From contig NW_027480449.1 in assembly GCF_051401765.1 (NCBI RefSeq), positions 930,001 to 994,000 on the forward strand: DNA of 64,000 nucleotides, written 5' to 3'. Each line of letters begins with the position of its first letter. The stretch's first letter is position 1. The notes under the pieces were generated by a model. It was not told where the DNA came from, ran no database searches, and saw nothing but the letters and a program-made list of their open reading frames with translations. This document shows positions 47,060 to 59,850 of the stretch, piece by piece. The stretch comes from Calliopsis andreniformis (taxonomy: Eukaryota > Arthropoda > Insecta > Hymenoptera > Andrenidae). A program made the position numbers and the translations under genes.

Positions 47060-50000
47060 AGGAGCAGTGTCAGTGTCAGGAGCAGTGCCAGTGTCTGTAG
47101 CAGTGTGAGGAGCAGTGTCAGTGTCAGTGTCAGGAGCAGCGTCAGTGTCAGGAGCAGATTCAGGACCAGTGCCAGTGTCAGAAGCAGTGACAGGAGCAGT
47201 GTCAGTGTCAGGAGCAGTGTCAGGAGCAGTGTCTGGAGCAGTGTCAGTGGTAGGAGCAGTGTCAGTGTCTGTAGCAGTGTGAGGAGCAGTGCCAGCGTCA
47301 GTATCAGGAGCAGTGTCAGTGACAGGAGCAGTTTCAGGACCAGTGCCAGTGTCAGAAGCAGTGTCAGGACCAGTGTCAGTGTCAGGAGCAGTGTCAGTAT
47401 CAGGAGCAGTGTCAGGAGCAGTGTCACGAGCAGTGTCAGTGTCTGTAGCAGTGTGAGGAGCAGTGTCAGCGTCAGTATCAGGAGCAGTGTCAGTGACAGG
47501 AGCAGTTTCAGGACCAGTGCCAGTGTCAGAAGCAGTGACAGGAGCAGTGTCAGTGTCAGGAGCAGTGTCAGGAGAAGTGTCTGGAGCAGTGTCAGTGTCA
47601 GGAGCAGTGTCAGCGTCAGGTGCAGTGTCAGGGGAGCATTGTCATGGTCAGCGCAGTGTCTGTATCAGGAGCAGTGTCAGGAGCGGTGTCAGTGCCTGGA
47701 CCAGTGTCAGGAATAGTGTCAGGAGCAGGGTCAGTGTCAGGAGCAGTGTCAGGAGCAGTGTGAGGAGCAGTGTCAGTGACAGGAGCAGTTTCCGGACCAG
47801 TGCCAGTGTTAGAAGCAGTGTCAGGACCAGTGTCAGTGTCAGGAGCAGTGTCAGTATCAGGAGCAGTGTCAGTGTCAGGAGCAGTTTCAGGACTAGTGCC
47901 TGTGTCAGGAGTAGTGTCAGGAGCAGTGTCAGTGCCAGCAGCAGTGTTAGGAGCAGCGTCGGGGGCATTGTCAGTGTCAGGAGCAGTTTCAGGAGCAGTG
48001 TCAGAGTCAGGAGCAGTGTCAGTGTCAGTATCAGGAGCAGTGTCAGTGTCAGGAGCAGTGTGAGGAGCAGTGTCAGTGTCAGGAGCAGTGTCAGGAGCAG
48101 TGTCAGGACCAGTGCCAGTGTCAGAAGCAGTGTCAGGACCAGTGCCAGTGTCAGGAGCATTGTCAGTATCAGCAGCAGTGCCTGTGCCAGGACCAGTGCC
48201 AGGAGCGGTGTCAGTGTGAGGAGCTGTGTGAGAAGCAGTGTCTGTGTCAGAAGCAGTGTCAGGAGCAGTGTCAGTGTCAGCAGCAATGTCAGCATTAGTA
48301 TCAGGAGCAGTTTCAGTGTCAGGAGCTGTGTCAGGAGCAGTGTCAGTGTCAGGAGCAGTCTCTGGAACAGTGTCAGGAGCAGTGTCAGGAGCATTCTCAA
48401 GGTCAGCAGCAGTGTCAGTGTCAGCAGCAGTGTCAGGAGCAGTGTCAGCGTCAGGAGCAACGTCAGGAGCAGTGTCAGGAGCAGTATCAGTGTCAGGAGC
48501 AGTGTCAGGGACATTGTCAGGATCAGCAGCAGTGTCTGTGTCAGGAGCAGCGTCAGGAGCAGTTTCAGTGTCAGGAGCAGTGTCAGGAGCAGCGTCAGGA
48601 GCAGTGTCAGGACCAGTGCCAGTGTCAGGATCAGCGTCAGTGTGAGCAGCAGTGTCAGGAACACTGGCAGGAGCAGTGTCTATGTCAGGAGCTGTGTCAG
48701 GAGCAGTGTCAGTGTCTGCAGCAATGTCAAGAGCAGTGTCAGTAGCAGTCTCAGTGTCAGTAGCAGTGTCAGGAGCAGTGTCAGTGTCAGGAGCAGTGCC
48801 AGTATCAGTATCAGGAGCATTGTCAGTGTCAGGAGCAGTGTCAGGAGCAGTGTCAGGAGCATTGTCTGCATCAGCAGCAGTGCCTGTGTCTGGAGCAGTG
48901 CCAGGAGCAGTGTCAGGAGGAGTGTCAGTGTCAGGAGCAGTGTCAGGAGCAGTGTCAGGAGCAGTGGCAGTGTCAGGAGAAGTGTCAGTAGCTGTGAGAG
49001 TGTCAGTATCAGGATCAGTGTCAGCTTCAGCAGCAGTTTCAGAAGCAGTGTCAGGAGCATTGTCAGTGTCAGCAGAAGTGTCTGTGTCAGGAGCAGTGTC
49101 AGGAGCAGTGTCAGTGTCAGTGGCTGTGTGAGGAGCAGTGTCAGTGTCAGTAGCAGTGTCAGGAGCAGTGTCAGTGTCAGGCGCAGTGCCAGTGTCAGTA
49201 TCAGGAGCAGTGTCAGTGTCAGGAGCAGTGTCAGGAGCAGTGTTAGGAGCATTGTCAGTATCAGCAGCAGTGACTGTGTCAGGAGCAGTGCCAGGAGCAG
49301 TGTCAGTGTCAGTATCAGGAGCAGTGTCAGTGACAGGCGCAGTGTCAGGAGCAGTGTCAGGGGCAGTGTCAGTGTCAGGAGCAGTGTCAGGATCATTGGC
49401 AGGATCAGCAGCAGTGTCTGTGTCAGGAACAGTGTCAGAAGCAGTGTCAGTGATAGGTGCAGTGTTAGGAGTAGTGTCAGGAGCAGTGTCAGTGTCAGTG
49501 TCTGGAGCGGTGTCGGGAGCAGTGTCAGTTTCAGCTGCAGTTTCAGAAGCAGTGTCAGGAGCATTGTCAGTGTCAGCAGAAGTATCTGTGTCAGGAGGAG
49601 TGTCAGGAGCAGTGTCAGTGTCAGTAGCTGTGTGAGGAGCAGTGTCATTGTCAGTAGCAGTGTCAGGAGCAGTGCCGGTGTCAGGCGCAGTGCCAGTGTC
49701 AGTATCAGGAGCAGTGTCAGTGTCAGGAGCAGTGTCAGGAGCAGTGTCAGGAGCAGTGTCAGTGTCAGCAGCAGTGTCAGCAGCAGTATCAGGAGCAGTA
49801 TCAGTGTCAGGAGCTGTGTCTAGAGCAGTGTCAGTGTCAGGAGCAGTCTCTGGAACAGGCTCAGGAGCAGTGTCAGGAGCATTCTCATGGCCAGCAGCAG
49901 TGTCAGTGTCAGCAGCAGTGTCAGGAGCATTGTCAGCGTCAGGAGCAACGTCAGGAGCAGTGTCAGGAGCAGTGTCAGGGACATTGTCAGGATCAGCAGC

Positions 50001-51858
50001 AGTGTCTGTGTCATGAGCAGTGCCAGTGTCAGTATCAGGAGCAGTGTCAGTACAGTGTCAGTAGCAGTGTCTGGAGCAGTGAAAGTGTCTGTAGCACGAG
50101 CAGTGTCAGTGTCAGGAGCAATGTCAGGAGCAGTGTCAGTGTCAGGAGCAGTGCCAGGAGCATTGTGAGGATCAGCAGCAGTGTCTGTGACAGGAGCAGT
50201 GCCAGTAGCAGTGAGAGTGTAAGTATCAGGAGCATTGTCAGTATCAGCAGCAGTGCCTGTGCCAGGACCAGTGCCAGGAGCGGTGTCAGTGTGAGGAGCT
50301 GTGTGGGACGCAGTGTCTGTGTCAGAAGCAGTGTCAGGAGCAGTGTCAGTGTCTGCAACAGTGTCAGCAGCAGTATCAGGAGCAGTTTCAGTGTCAGGAG
50401 CTGTGTCAGGAGCAGTGTCAGTGTCAGGAGCAGTCTCTGGAACAGTGTCAGGAGCAGTGTCAGGAGCATTCTCAAGGTCAGCAGCAGTGTCAGGAGCAGT
50501 GTCAGCGTCTGGAGCAACGTCAGGAGCAGTGTCAGGAGCAGTGTCAGTGTCAGGAGCAGTGTCAGGACCAGTGCCAGTGTCAGGATCAGCGTCAGCGTGA
50601 TCAGCAGTGTCAGGAACACTGGCAGGAGCAGTGTCTATGTCAGGAGCTGTGTCAGGAGCAGTGTCAGTGTCTGCAGCAATGTCACGAGCAGTGTCAGTAG
50701 CAGTCTCAGTGTCAGTAGCAGTGTCAGGCGCAGTGTCAGTGTCAGGAGCAGTGCCAGTATCAGTATCAGGAGCATTGTCAGTGTCAGGAGCAGTGTCAGG
50801 AGCAGTGTCAGGAGCATTGTCTGTATCAGCAGAAGTGCCTGTGTCTGGAGCAGTGCCAGGAGCTGTGTCAGGAGGATTGTCAGTGTCAGGAGCAGTGTCA
50901 GGAGCAGTGTCAGGAGCAGTGGCAGTGTCAGGAGAAGTGTCAGTATCTGTGAGAGTGTCAGTATCAGGATCAGTGTCAGCTTCAGCAGCAGTTTCAGAAG
51001 CAGTGTCAGGAGCATTGTCAGTATCAGCAGAAGTGTCTGTGACACGAGCAGTGTTAGGAGCATGGTCAGTGTCAGGAGCAGCGTCAGGAGCTGTGTCAGG
51101 GGCAGTGGCAGTGTCTGGAGCAGTGTCAGGAGCAGTGTCAGGAGCAGTGTCTGTAGCAGTGCCAGGAGCAGTGTCAGGAGCAGTGTCAGTGTCAGGAGCT
51201 GTGTCTGGAGCATTCTCTGGATCAGCAGTAGTGTCAGAGTCTGGACCAGTGTCAGGAGCAGTGTCAGTGTCAGGAGCAGTGTCAGGAGCAGTGCCAGTGT
51301 CAGGAGCAGTCTCAGGAGCAGTGTCAGTGTCAGAACCAGTGTGAGGAGCAGCGCAGAGCCAGGAGCAGTGTCAGGACAAGTGTGAGTTTCAGGAGCAGTG
51401 TCAGGACCAGTGTCTTTGCCAGGAGCTGTGTCAGGAGCTGTGGCAGTGCCAGCAGCAGTGTCAGTGTCATTGTCAGAGTCAGGAGCAGTGTCAGGAGCAG
51501 TATCAGCAGCAGTGTCAGAGTCAGGAGCTGTGTCAGGAGCAGTGTCAGTGTCTGGAGCAGTGTCACGGGCAGTGTCAGGAGCAGTGTCTGTCTCAGTAGC
51601 AGTGTCAGTAGCAGTAACAGTGTCAGGAGCAGTGGCAGTGTCAGGAGAAGTGTCAGTAGCAGTGGGAGTGTCAGTGTCAGGAGCAGTGTCAGTTTCAGCA
51701 CCAGTTTCAATAGCAGTGTCAGGAGTTTTGTCAGTGTCAGCAGAAGTGTCTGTGTCAGGAGCAGTGTCAGGAGCAGTGTCAGTGTCAGGAGCTGTGTCAG
51801 GAGCAGTGTCAGTGTCAGGAGCAGTGTCAGTGTCAGAAGCAGTGCCAGTGTCAGTATC
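47060..51858. repeat. L unit 3 (4799 bp) of the higher-order repeat
   Basis: It has the same length as unit 2 and shares with it variants absent from units 1 and 4, such as GTGCCGGTG near 49673. A private change near 49888 (TCATGGCC for TCAAGGCC) creates an ATG. Slip sites lie at 47629, 50046 and 51351. Confidence 0.95.
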
Positions 51859-54800
51859 AGGAGCAGTGTCAGTGTCAGGAGCAGTGCCAGTGTCTGTAGC
51901 AGTGTGAGGAGCAGTGTCAGTGTCAGTGTCAGGAGCAGCGTCAGTGTCAGGAGCAGATTCAGGACCAGTGCCAGTGTCAGAAGCAGTGACAGGAGCAGTG
52001 TCAGTGTCAGGAGCAGTGTCAGGAGCAGTGTCTGGAGCAGTGTCAGTGGTAGGAGCAGTGTCAGTGTCTGTAGCAGTGTGAGGAGCAGTGCCAGCGTCAG
52101 TATCAGGAGCAGTGTCAGTGACAGGAGCAGTTTCAGGACCAGTGCCAGTGTCAGAAGCAGTGTCAGGACCAGTGTCAGTGTCAGGAGCAGTGTCAGTATC
52201 AGGAGCAGTGTCAGGAGCAGTGTCACGAGCAGTGTCAGTGTCTGTAGCAGTGTGAGGAGCAGTGTCAGCGTCAGTATCAGGAGCAGTGTCAGTGACAGGA
52301 GCAGTTTCAGGACCAGTGCCAGTGTCAGAAGCAGTGACAGGAGCAGTGTCAGTGTCAGGAGCAGTGTCAGGAGAAGTGTCTGGAGCAGTGTCAGTGTCAG
52401 GAGCAGTGTCAGCGTCAGGTGCAGTGTCAGGGGAGCATTGTCATGGTCAGCGCAGTGTCTGTATCAGGAGCAGTGTCAGGAGCGGTGTCAGTGCCTGGAC
52501 CAGTGTCAGGAATAGTGTCAGGAGCAGGGTCAGTGTCAGGAGCAGTGTCAGGAGCAGTGTGAGGAGCTGTGTCAGTGACAGGAGCAGTTTCCGGACCAGT
52601 GCCAGTGTTAGAAGCAGTGTCAGGACCAGTGTCAGTGTCAGGAGCAGTGTCAGTATCAGGAGCAGTGTCAGTGTCAGGAGCAGTTTCAGGACTAGTGCCT
52701 GTGTCAGGAGTAGTGTCAGGAGCAGTGTCAGTGCCAGCAGCAGTGTTAGGAGCAGCGTCGGGGGCATTGTCAGTGTCAGGAGCAGTTTCAGGAGCAGTGT
52801 CAGAGTCAGGAGCAGTGTCAGTGTCAGTATCAGGAGCAGTGTCAGTGTCAGGAGCAGTGTGAGGAGCAGTGTCAGTGTCAGGAGCAGTGTCAGGAGCAGT
52901 GTCAGGACCAGTGCCAGTGTCAGAAGCAGTGTCAGGACCAGTGCCAGTGTCAGGAGCATTGTCAGTATCAGCAGCAGTGCCTGTGCCAGGACCAGTGCCA
53001 GGAGCGGTGTCAGTGTGAGGAGCTGTGTGAGAAGCAGTGTCTGTGTCAGAAGCAGTGTCAGGAGCAGTGTCAGTGTCAGCAGCAATGTCAGCATTAGTAT
53101 CAGGAGCAGTTTCAGTGTCAGGAGCTGTGTCAGGAGCAGTGTCAGTGTCAGGAGCAGTCTCTGGAACAGTGTCAGGAGCAGTGTCAGGAGCATTCTCAAG
53201 GTCAGCAGCAGTGTCAGTGTCAGCAGCAGTGTCAGGAGCAGTGTCAGCGTCAGGAGCAACGTCAGGAGCAGTGTCAGGAGCAGTATCAGTGTCAGGAGCA
53301 GTGTCAGGGACATTGTCAGGATCAGCAGCAGTGTCTGTGTCAGGAGCAGCGTCAGGAGCAGTTTCAGTGTCAGGAGCAGTGTCAGGAGCAGCGTCAGGAG
53401 CAGTGTCAGGACCAGTGCCAGTGTCAGGATCAGCGTCAGTGTGAGCAGCAGTGTCAGGAACACTGGCAGGAGCAGTGTCTATGTCAGGAGCTGTGTCAGG
53501 AGCAGTGTCAGTGTCTGCAGCAATGTCAAGAGCAGTGTCAGTAGCAGTCTCAGTGTCAGTAGCAGTGTCAGGAGCAGTGTCAGTGTCAGGAGCAGTGCCA
53601 GTATCAGTATCAGGAGCATTGTCAGTGTCAGGAGCAGTGTCAGGAGCAGTGTCAGGAGCATTGTCTGCATCAGCAGCAGTGCCTGTGTCTGGAGCAGTGC
53701 CAGGAGCAGTGTCAGGAGGAGTGTCAGTGTCAGGAGCAGTGTCAGGAGCAGTGTCAGGAGCAGTGGCAGTGTCAGGAGAAGTGTCAGTAGCTGTGAGAGT
53801 GTCAGTATCAGGATCAGTGTCAGCTTCAGCAGCAGTTTCAGAAGCTGTGTCAGGAGCATTGTCAGTGTCAGCAGAAGTGTCTGTGTCAGGAGCAGTGTCA
53901 GGAGCAGTGTCAGTGTCAGTGGCTGTGTGAGGAGCAGTGTCAGTGTCAGTAGCAGTGTCAGGAGCAGTGTCAGTGTCAGGCGCAGTGCCAGTGTCAGTAT
54001 CAGGAGCAGTGTCAGTGTCAGGAGCAGTGTCAGGAGCAGTGTTAGGAGCATTGTCAGTATCAGCAGCAGTGTCTGTGTCAGGAACAGTGTCAGAAGCAGT
54101 GTCAGTGATAGGTGCAGTGTTAGGAGTAGTGTCAGGAGCAGTGTCAGTGTCAGTGTCTGGAGCGGTGTCGGGAGCAGTGTCAGTTTCACCTGCAGTTTCA
54201 GAAGCAGTGTCAGGAGCATTGTCAGTGTCAGCAGAAGTATCTGTGTCAGGAGGAGTGTCAGGAGCAGTGTCAGTGTCAGTAGCTGTGTGAGGAGCAGTGT
54301 CATTGTCAGTAGCAGTGTCAGGAGCAGTGTCGGTGTCAGGCGCAGTGCCAGTGTCAGTATCAGGAGCAGTGTCAGTGTCAGGAGCAGTGTCAGGAGCAGT
54401 GTCAGGAGCAGTGTCAGTGTCAGCAGCAGTGTCAGCAGCAGTATCAGGAGCAGTATCAGTGTCAGGAGCTGTGTCTAGAGCAGTGTCAGTGTCAGGAGCA
54501 GTCTCTGGAACAGGCTCAGGAGCAGTGTCAGGAGCATTCTCAAGGCCAGCAGCAGTGTCAGTGTCAGCAGCAGTGTCAGGAGCATTGTCAGCGTCAGGAG
54601 CAACGTCAGGAGCAGTGTCAGGAGCAGTGTCAGGGACATTGTCAGGATCAGCAGCAGTGTCTGTGTCATGAGCAGTGCCAGTGTCAGTATCAGGAGCAGT
54701 GTCAGTACAGTGTCAGTAGCAGTGTCTGGAGCAGTGAAAGTGTCTGTAGCACGAGCAGTGTCAGTGTCAGGAGCAATGTCAGGAGCAGTGTCAGTGTCAG

Positions 54801-56513
54801 GAGCAGTGCCAGGAGCATTGTGAGGATCAGCAGCAGTGTCTGTGACAGGAGCAGTGCCAGTAGCAGTGAGAGTGTAAGTATCAGGAGCATTGTCAGTATC
54901 AGCAGCAGTGCCTGTGCCAGGACCAGTGCCAGGAGCGGTGTCAGTGTGAGGAGCTGTGTGGGACGCAGTGTCTGTGTCAGAAGCAGTGTCAGGAGCAGTG
55001 TCAGTGTCTGCAACAGTGTCAGCAGCAGTATCAGGAGCAGTTTCAGTGTCAGGAGCTGTGTCAGGAGCAGTGTCAGTGTCAGGAGCAGTCTCTGGAACAG
55101 TGTCAGGAGCAGTGTCAGGAGCATTCTCAAGGTCAGCAGCAGTGTCAGGAGCAGTGTCAGCGTCTGGAGCAACGTCAGGAGCAGTGTCAGGAGCAGTGTC
55201 AGTGTCAGGAGCAGTGTCAGGACCAGTGCCAGTGTCAGGATCAGCGTCAGCGTGATCAGCAGTGTCAGGAACACTGGCAGGAGCAGTGTCTATGTCAGGA
55301 GCTGTGTCAGGAGCAGTGTCAGTGTCTGCAGCAATGTCACGAGCAGTGTCAGTAGCAGTCTCAGTGTCAGTAGCAGTGTCAGGCGCAGTGTCAGTGTCAG
55401 GAGCAGTGCCAGTATCAGTATCAGGAGCATTGTCAGTGTCAGGAGCAGTGTCAGGAGCAGTGTCAGGAGCATTGTCTGTATCAGCAGAAGTGCCTGTGTC
55501 TGGAGCAGTGCCAGGAGCTGTGTCAGGAGGATTGTCAGTGTCAGGAGCAGTGTCAGGAGCAGTGTCAGGAGCAGTGGCAGTGTCAGGAGAAGTGTCAGTA
55601 TCTGTGAGAGTGTCAGTATCAGGATCAGTGTCAGCTTCAGCAGCAGTTTCAGAAGCAGTGTCAGGAGCATTGTCAGTATCAGCAGAAGTGTCTGTGACAG
55701 GAGCAGTGTTAGGAGCATGGTCAGTGTCAGGAGCAGCGTCAGGAGCTGTGTCAGGGGCAGTGGCAGTGTCTGGAGCAGTGTCAGGAGCAGTGTCAGGAGC
55801 AGTGTCTGTAGCAGTGCCAGGAGCAGTGTCAGGAGCAGTGTCAGTGTCAGGAGCTGTGTCTGGAGCATTCTCTGGATCAGCAGTAGTGTCAGAGTCTGGA
55901 CCAGTGTCAGGAGCAGTGTCAGTGTCAGGAGCAGTGTCAGGAGCAGTGCCAGTGTCAGGAGCAGTCTCAGGAGCAGTGTCAGTGTCAGAACCAGTGTGAG
56001 GAGCAGCGCAGAGCCAGGAGCAGTGTCAGGACAAGTGTGAGTTTCAGGAGCAGTGTCAGGACCAGTGTCTTTGCCAGGAGCTGTGTCAGGAGCTGTGGCA
56101 GTGCCAGCAGCAGTGTCAGTGTCATTGTCAGAGTCAGGAGCAGTGTCAGGAGCAGTATCAGCAGCAGTGTCAGAGTCAGGAGCTGTGTCAGGAGCAGTGT
56201 CAGTGTCTGGAGCAGTGTCACGGGCAGTGTCAGGAGCAGTGTCTGTCTCAGTAGCAGTGTCAGTAGCAGTAACAGTGTCAGGAGCAGTGGCAGTGTCAGG
56301 AGAAGTGTCAGTAGCAGTGGGAGTGTCAGTGTCAGGAGCAGTGTCAGTTTCAGCACCAGTTTCAATAGCAGTGTCAGGAGTTTTGTCAGTGTCAGCAGAA
56401 GTGTCTGTGTCAGGAGCAGTGTCAGGAGCAGTGTCAGTGTCAGGAGCTGTGTCAGGAGCAGTGTCAGTGTCAGGAGCAGTGTCAGTGTCAGAAGCAGTGC
56501 CAGTGTCAGTATC
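51859..56513. repeat. L unit 4 (4655 bp) of the higher-order repeat
   Basis: It is 144 bp shorter than units 2 and 3. The missing piece corresponds to 49261-49404 of unit 3 and is bounded by two copies of TCAGCAGCAGTG, one of which remains at about 54060. Slip sites lie at 52428, 54701 and 56006. After 56535 the sequence leaves the L pattern. Confidence 0.94.
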
Positions 56514-57713
56514 AGGAGCAGTGTCAGTGTCAGGAACAGTGTCAGGAGCATTGTCAGTATCAGCAGCAGTGCCTGTGTCAGAAGCAGTGCCAGGAGCAGT
56601 GTCAGTGACAGTCGCACTGTCAGGAGCAGTGTCGGGGGCAGTGTCAGTGTCAGGAGCAGTGTCAGGATCATTGCCAGGATCAGCAGCAGTGTGTGTGTCA
56701 GGAACAGTGTCAGAAGCAGTGTCAGTGACAGGTGCAGTGTCAGTAGCAGTGAGAGTGTCAGTATCAGGAGCAGTGTCAGTTTCAGGAGCAGTTTCAGAAG
56801 CAGTGTCAGGAGCATTGTCAGTATCAGCAGAAGTGTCTGTGACAGGAGCAGTGTTAGGAGCATGGTCAGTGTCAGGAGCAGCGTCAGGAGCAGTGTCAGG
56901 GGCAGTGGCAGTGTCTGGAGCAGTGTCAGGAGCAGTGTCAGGAGCAGTGTCTGTAGCAGTGCCAGTAGCAGTGTCAGGAGCAGTGTCAGTGTCAGGAGCT
57001 GTGTCTGGAGCATTCTCTGGATCAGCAGTAGTGTCAGAGTCTGGACCAGTGTCAGGAGCAGTGTCAGTGTCAGGAGCAGTGTCAGGAGCAGTGTCAGTGT
57101 CAGCAGCAGTGTCAGCAGCAGTACCAGGAGCAGTTCCAGTGTCAGGAGCTGTGTCAGGAGCAGTGTCAGTGTCAGGAGCAGTCTCTGGAACAGTGTCAGG
57201 AGCAGTGTCAGGAGCATTCTCAAGGTCAGCAGCAGTGTCAGTGTCAGCAGCAGTGTCAGGAGCATTGTCAGCGTCAGGAGCAACGTCAGGAGCAGTGTCA
57301 GGAGCAGTGTCAGTGTCAGGAGCAGTGTCAGGAGCGGTGTCAGTGTGAGGAGCTGTGTGAGAAGCAGTGTCTGTGTCAGAAGCAGTGTCAGGAGCAGTGT
57401 CAGTGTCAGCAGCAGTGTCAGCAGCAGTATCAGGAGCAGTTTCAGTGTCAGGAGCTGTGTCAGGAGCAGTGTCAGTGTCAGGAGCAATCTCTGGAACAGT
57501 GTCAGGAGCAGTGTCAGGAGCATTCTCAGGGTCAGCAGCAGTGTCAGTGTCAGCAGCAGTGTCAGGAGCAGTGTCAGCGTCAGGAGCATCGTCAGGAGCA
57601 GTGTCAGGAGCAGTGTCAGTGTCAGGAGCAGTGTGAGGGACATTGTCAGGATCAGCAGCAGTGTCTGTGTCAGGAGCAGCGCCAGGAGCAGTGTCAGTGT
57701 CAGGAGCAGTGTC
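56514..57713. repeat. Block M, copy 1
   Basis: From 56754 it matches 62936 to the window end at offset 6182. The first 240 bp carry the rare variants GACAGTCGCACTG near 56608 and GTGTGTGTCAGG near 56691. Parts of it (56820-57060) also match the ends of L units, so block M is a rearranged L derivative. Confidence 0.86.
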
Positions 57714-58253
57714 AGGAGCAGCGTCAGGAGCAGTGTCAGGACCAGTACCAGTGTCAGGATCAGCGTCAGTGTGAGCAGCAGTGTCAGGAACACTGGCAGG
57801 AGCAGTGTCTATGTCAGGAGCTGTGTCAGGAACAGTGTTAGTGTCTGCAGCAATGTCACGAGCAGTGTCAGTAGCAGTCTCAGTGTCAGTAGCAGTGTCA
57901 GGAGCAGTGTCAGTGTCAGGAGCAGTGCCAGTATCAGTATCAGGAGCATTGTCAGTGTCAGGAGCAGTGTCAGGAGCAGTGTCAGGAGCATTGTCAGTGT
58001 CAGGAGCAGTGTCAGGAGCAGTGTCAGGAGCATTGTCTGCATCAGCAGCAGTGCCTGTGTCTGGAGCAGTGCCAGGAGCAGTGTCAGGAGGAGTGTCAGT
58101 GTCAGGAGCAGTGTCAGGAGCAGTGTCAGGAGCAGTGGCAGTGTCAGGAGAAGTGTCAGTAGCTGTGAGAGTGTCAGTATCAGGATCAGGGTCAGCTTCA
58201 GCAGCAGTTTCAGAAGCAGTGTCAGGAGCATTGTCAGTGTCAGCAGAAGTGTC
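57714..58253. repeat. 540-bp tandem unit 1
   Basis: It repeats from 58254 at offset 540, changing to 498 after about 58020 because this unit has an extra 42 bp (7 hexamers). Tags in both are GGACCAGTACCAG and CTGTGAGAGTG. The start overlaps the end of the match to 63896 onward. Confidence 0.85.
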
Positions 58254-58965
58254 AGGAGCAGCGTCAGGAGCAGTGTCAGGACCAGTACCAGTGTCAGGAT
58301 CAGCGTCAGTGTGAGCAGCAGTGCCAGGAACACTGGCAGGAGCAGTGTCTATGTCAGGAGCTGTGTCAGGAGCAGTGTCAGTGTCTGCAGCAATGTCAAG
58401 AGCAGTGTCAGTAGCAGTCTCAGTGTCAGTAGCAGTGTCAGGAGCAGTGTCAGTGTCAGGAGCAGTGCCAGTATCAGTATCAGGAGCATTGTCAGTGTCA
58501 GGAGCAGTGTCAGGAGCAGTGTCAGGAGCATTGTCTGCATCAGCAGCAGTGCCTGTGTCTGGAGCAGTGCCAGGAGCAGTGTCAGGAGGAGTGTCAGTGT
58601 CAGGAGCAGTGTCAGGAGCAGTGTCAGGAGCAGTGGCAGTGTCAGGAGAAGTGTCAGTAGCTGTGAGAGTGTCAGTATCAGGATCAGTGTCAGCTTCAGC
58701 AGCAGTTTCAGAAGCAGTGTCAGGAGCATTGTCAGTGTCAGCAGAAGTGTCTGTGTCAGGAGCAGTGTCAGGAGCAGTGTCAGTGTCAGTGGCTGTGTGA
58801 GGAGCAGTGTCAGTGTCAGTAGCAGTGTCAGGAGCAGTGTCAGTGTCAGGCGCAGTGCCAGTGTCAGTATCAGGAGCAGTGTCAGTGTCAGGAGCAGTGT
58901 CAGGAGCAGTGTTAGGAGCATTGTCAGTATCAGCAGCAGTGACTGTGTCAGGAGCAGTGCCAGTG
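58254..58965. repeat. 540-bp tandem unit 2 and continuation
   Basis: Beyond the tandem match it continues as L-type sequence (compare 44280-44470) up to about 58960. There it joins block K copy 2 within GCAGTGCCAGTGTCAGG. Confidence 0.82.
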
Positions 58966-59850
58966 TCAGGATCAGTGTCCGCGTCACGAGTAGTGTGAGG
59001 AGCAGTGTCAGTGACAGGAGCAGTGTCAGGAGCAGTGTCAGGGGCAGTGTCAGTGTCAGGAGCAGTGTCAGGAGCAGCGTCAGGAGCAGTGTCAGGACCA
59101 GTGCCAGTGTCAGGATCAGTGTCAGTGTGAGCAGCAGTGCCAGGAACACTGGCAGGAGCAGTGTCTATGTCAGGAGCTGTGTCAGGAGCAGTGTCAGTGT
59201 CTGCAGCAATGTCACGAGCCGTGTCAGGAGCAGTGTCAGTGTCAGTAGCAGTGTCAGGAGCAGTATCAGTGTCAGGAGCGGTGCCAGTGTCAGTATCAGG
59301 AGCAGTGTCAGTGTCAGGAGCAGTGTAAGGAGCAGTGTCAGTGTCAGTGTCAGGAGCAGTGTCTATGTCAGGAGCTGTGTCAGGAGCAGTGTCAGTGTCT
59401 GCAGCAATGTCACGAGCAGTGTCAGGAGCAGTGTCAGTGTCAGTAGCAGTGTCAGGAGCAGTGTCAGTGTCCGGAGCGGTGCCAGTGTCAGTATCAGGAG
59501 CAGTGTCAGTGGCAGGAGTAGTGTCAGGAGCAGTGTCAGTGTCAGGAGCAGTGTCAGGAGCAGTGTCAGTGTAAGGAGCAGTGTCAGCGTCAGGTGCAGT
59601 GTCAGGGGAGCATTGTCATGATCAGCGCAGTGTCTGTATCAGGAGCAGTGTCAGGAGCTGTGTAAGTGTCTGGACCAGTGTCAGGAGTAGTGTCAGGAGC
59701 AGGGTCAGTGTCAGGAGCAGTGTCAGGAGCAGTGTGAGGAGCAGTGTCAGTGACAGGAGCAGTGCCAGGAGCTGTGTCAGTGTCTGGAACAGTGTCAGGA
59801 GTAGTGTCAGGAGCAGGGTCAGTATCAGGAGCAGTGTCAGGAGCAGTGTC
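58966..59850. repeat. Block K, copy 2
   Basis: It is the copy of 35760-36644 with no length change over 885 bp, carrying the +1 slip site at 59603. A private variant is GAGCCGTGTC near 59216. Confidence 0.88.

Noticed and set aside
56037..59621. 1194-codon + strand serine/arginine-rich (VRSSVS) open frame
   Set aside because: It is open only because no slip site happens to fall between 56006 and 59603. It starts at GTG and ends at the next slip site, and its content is the plain hexamer translation.
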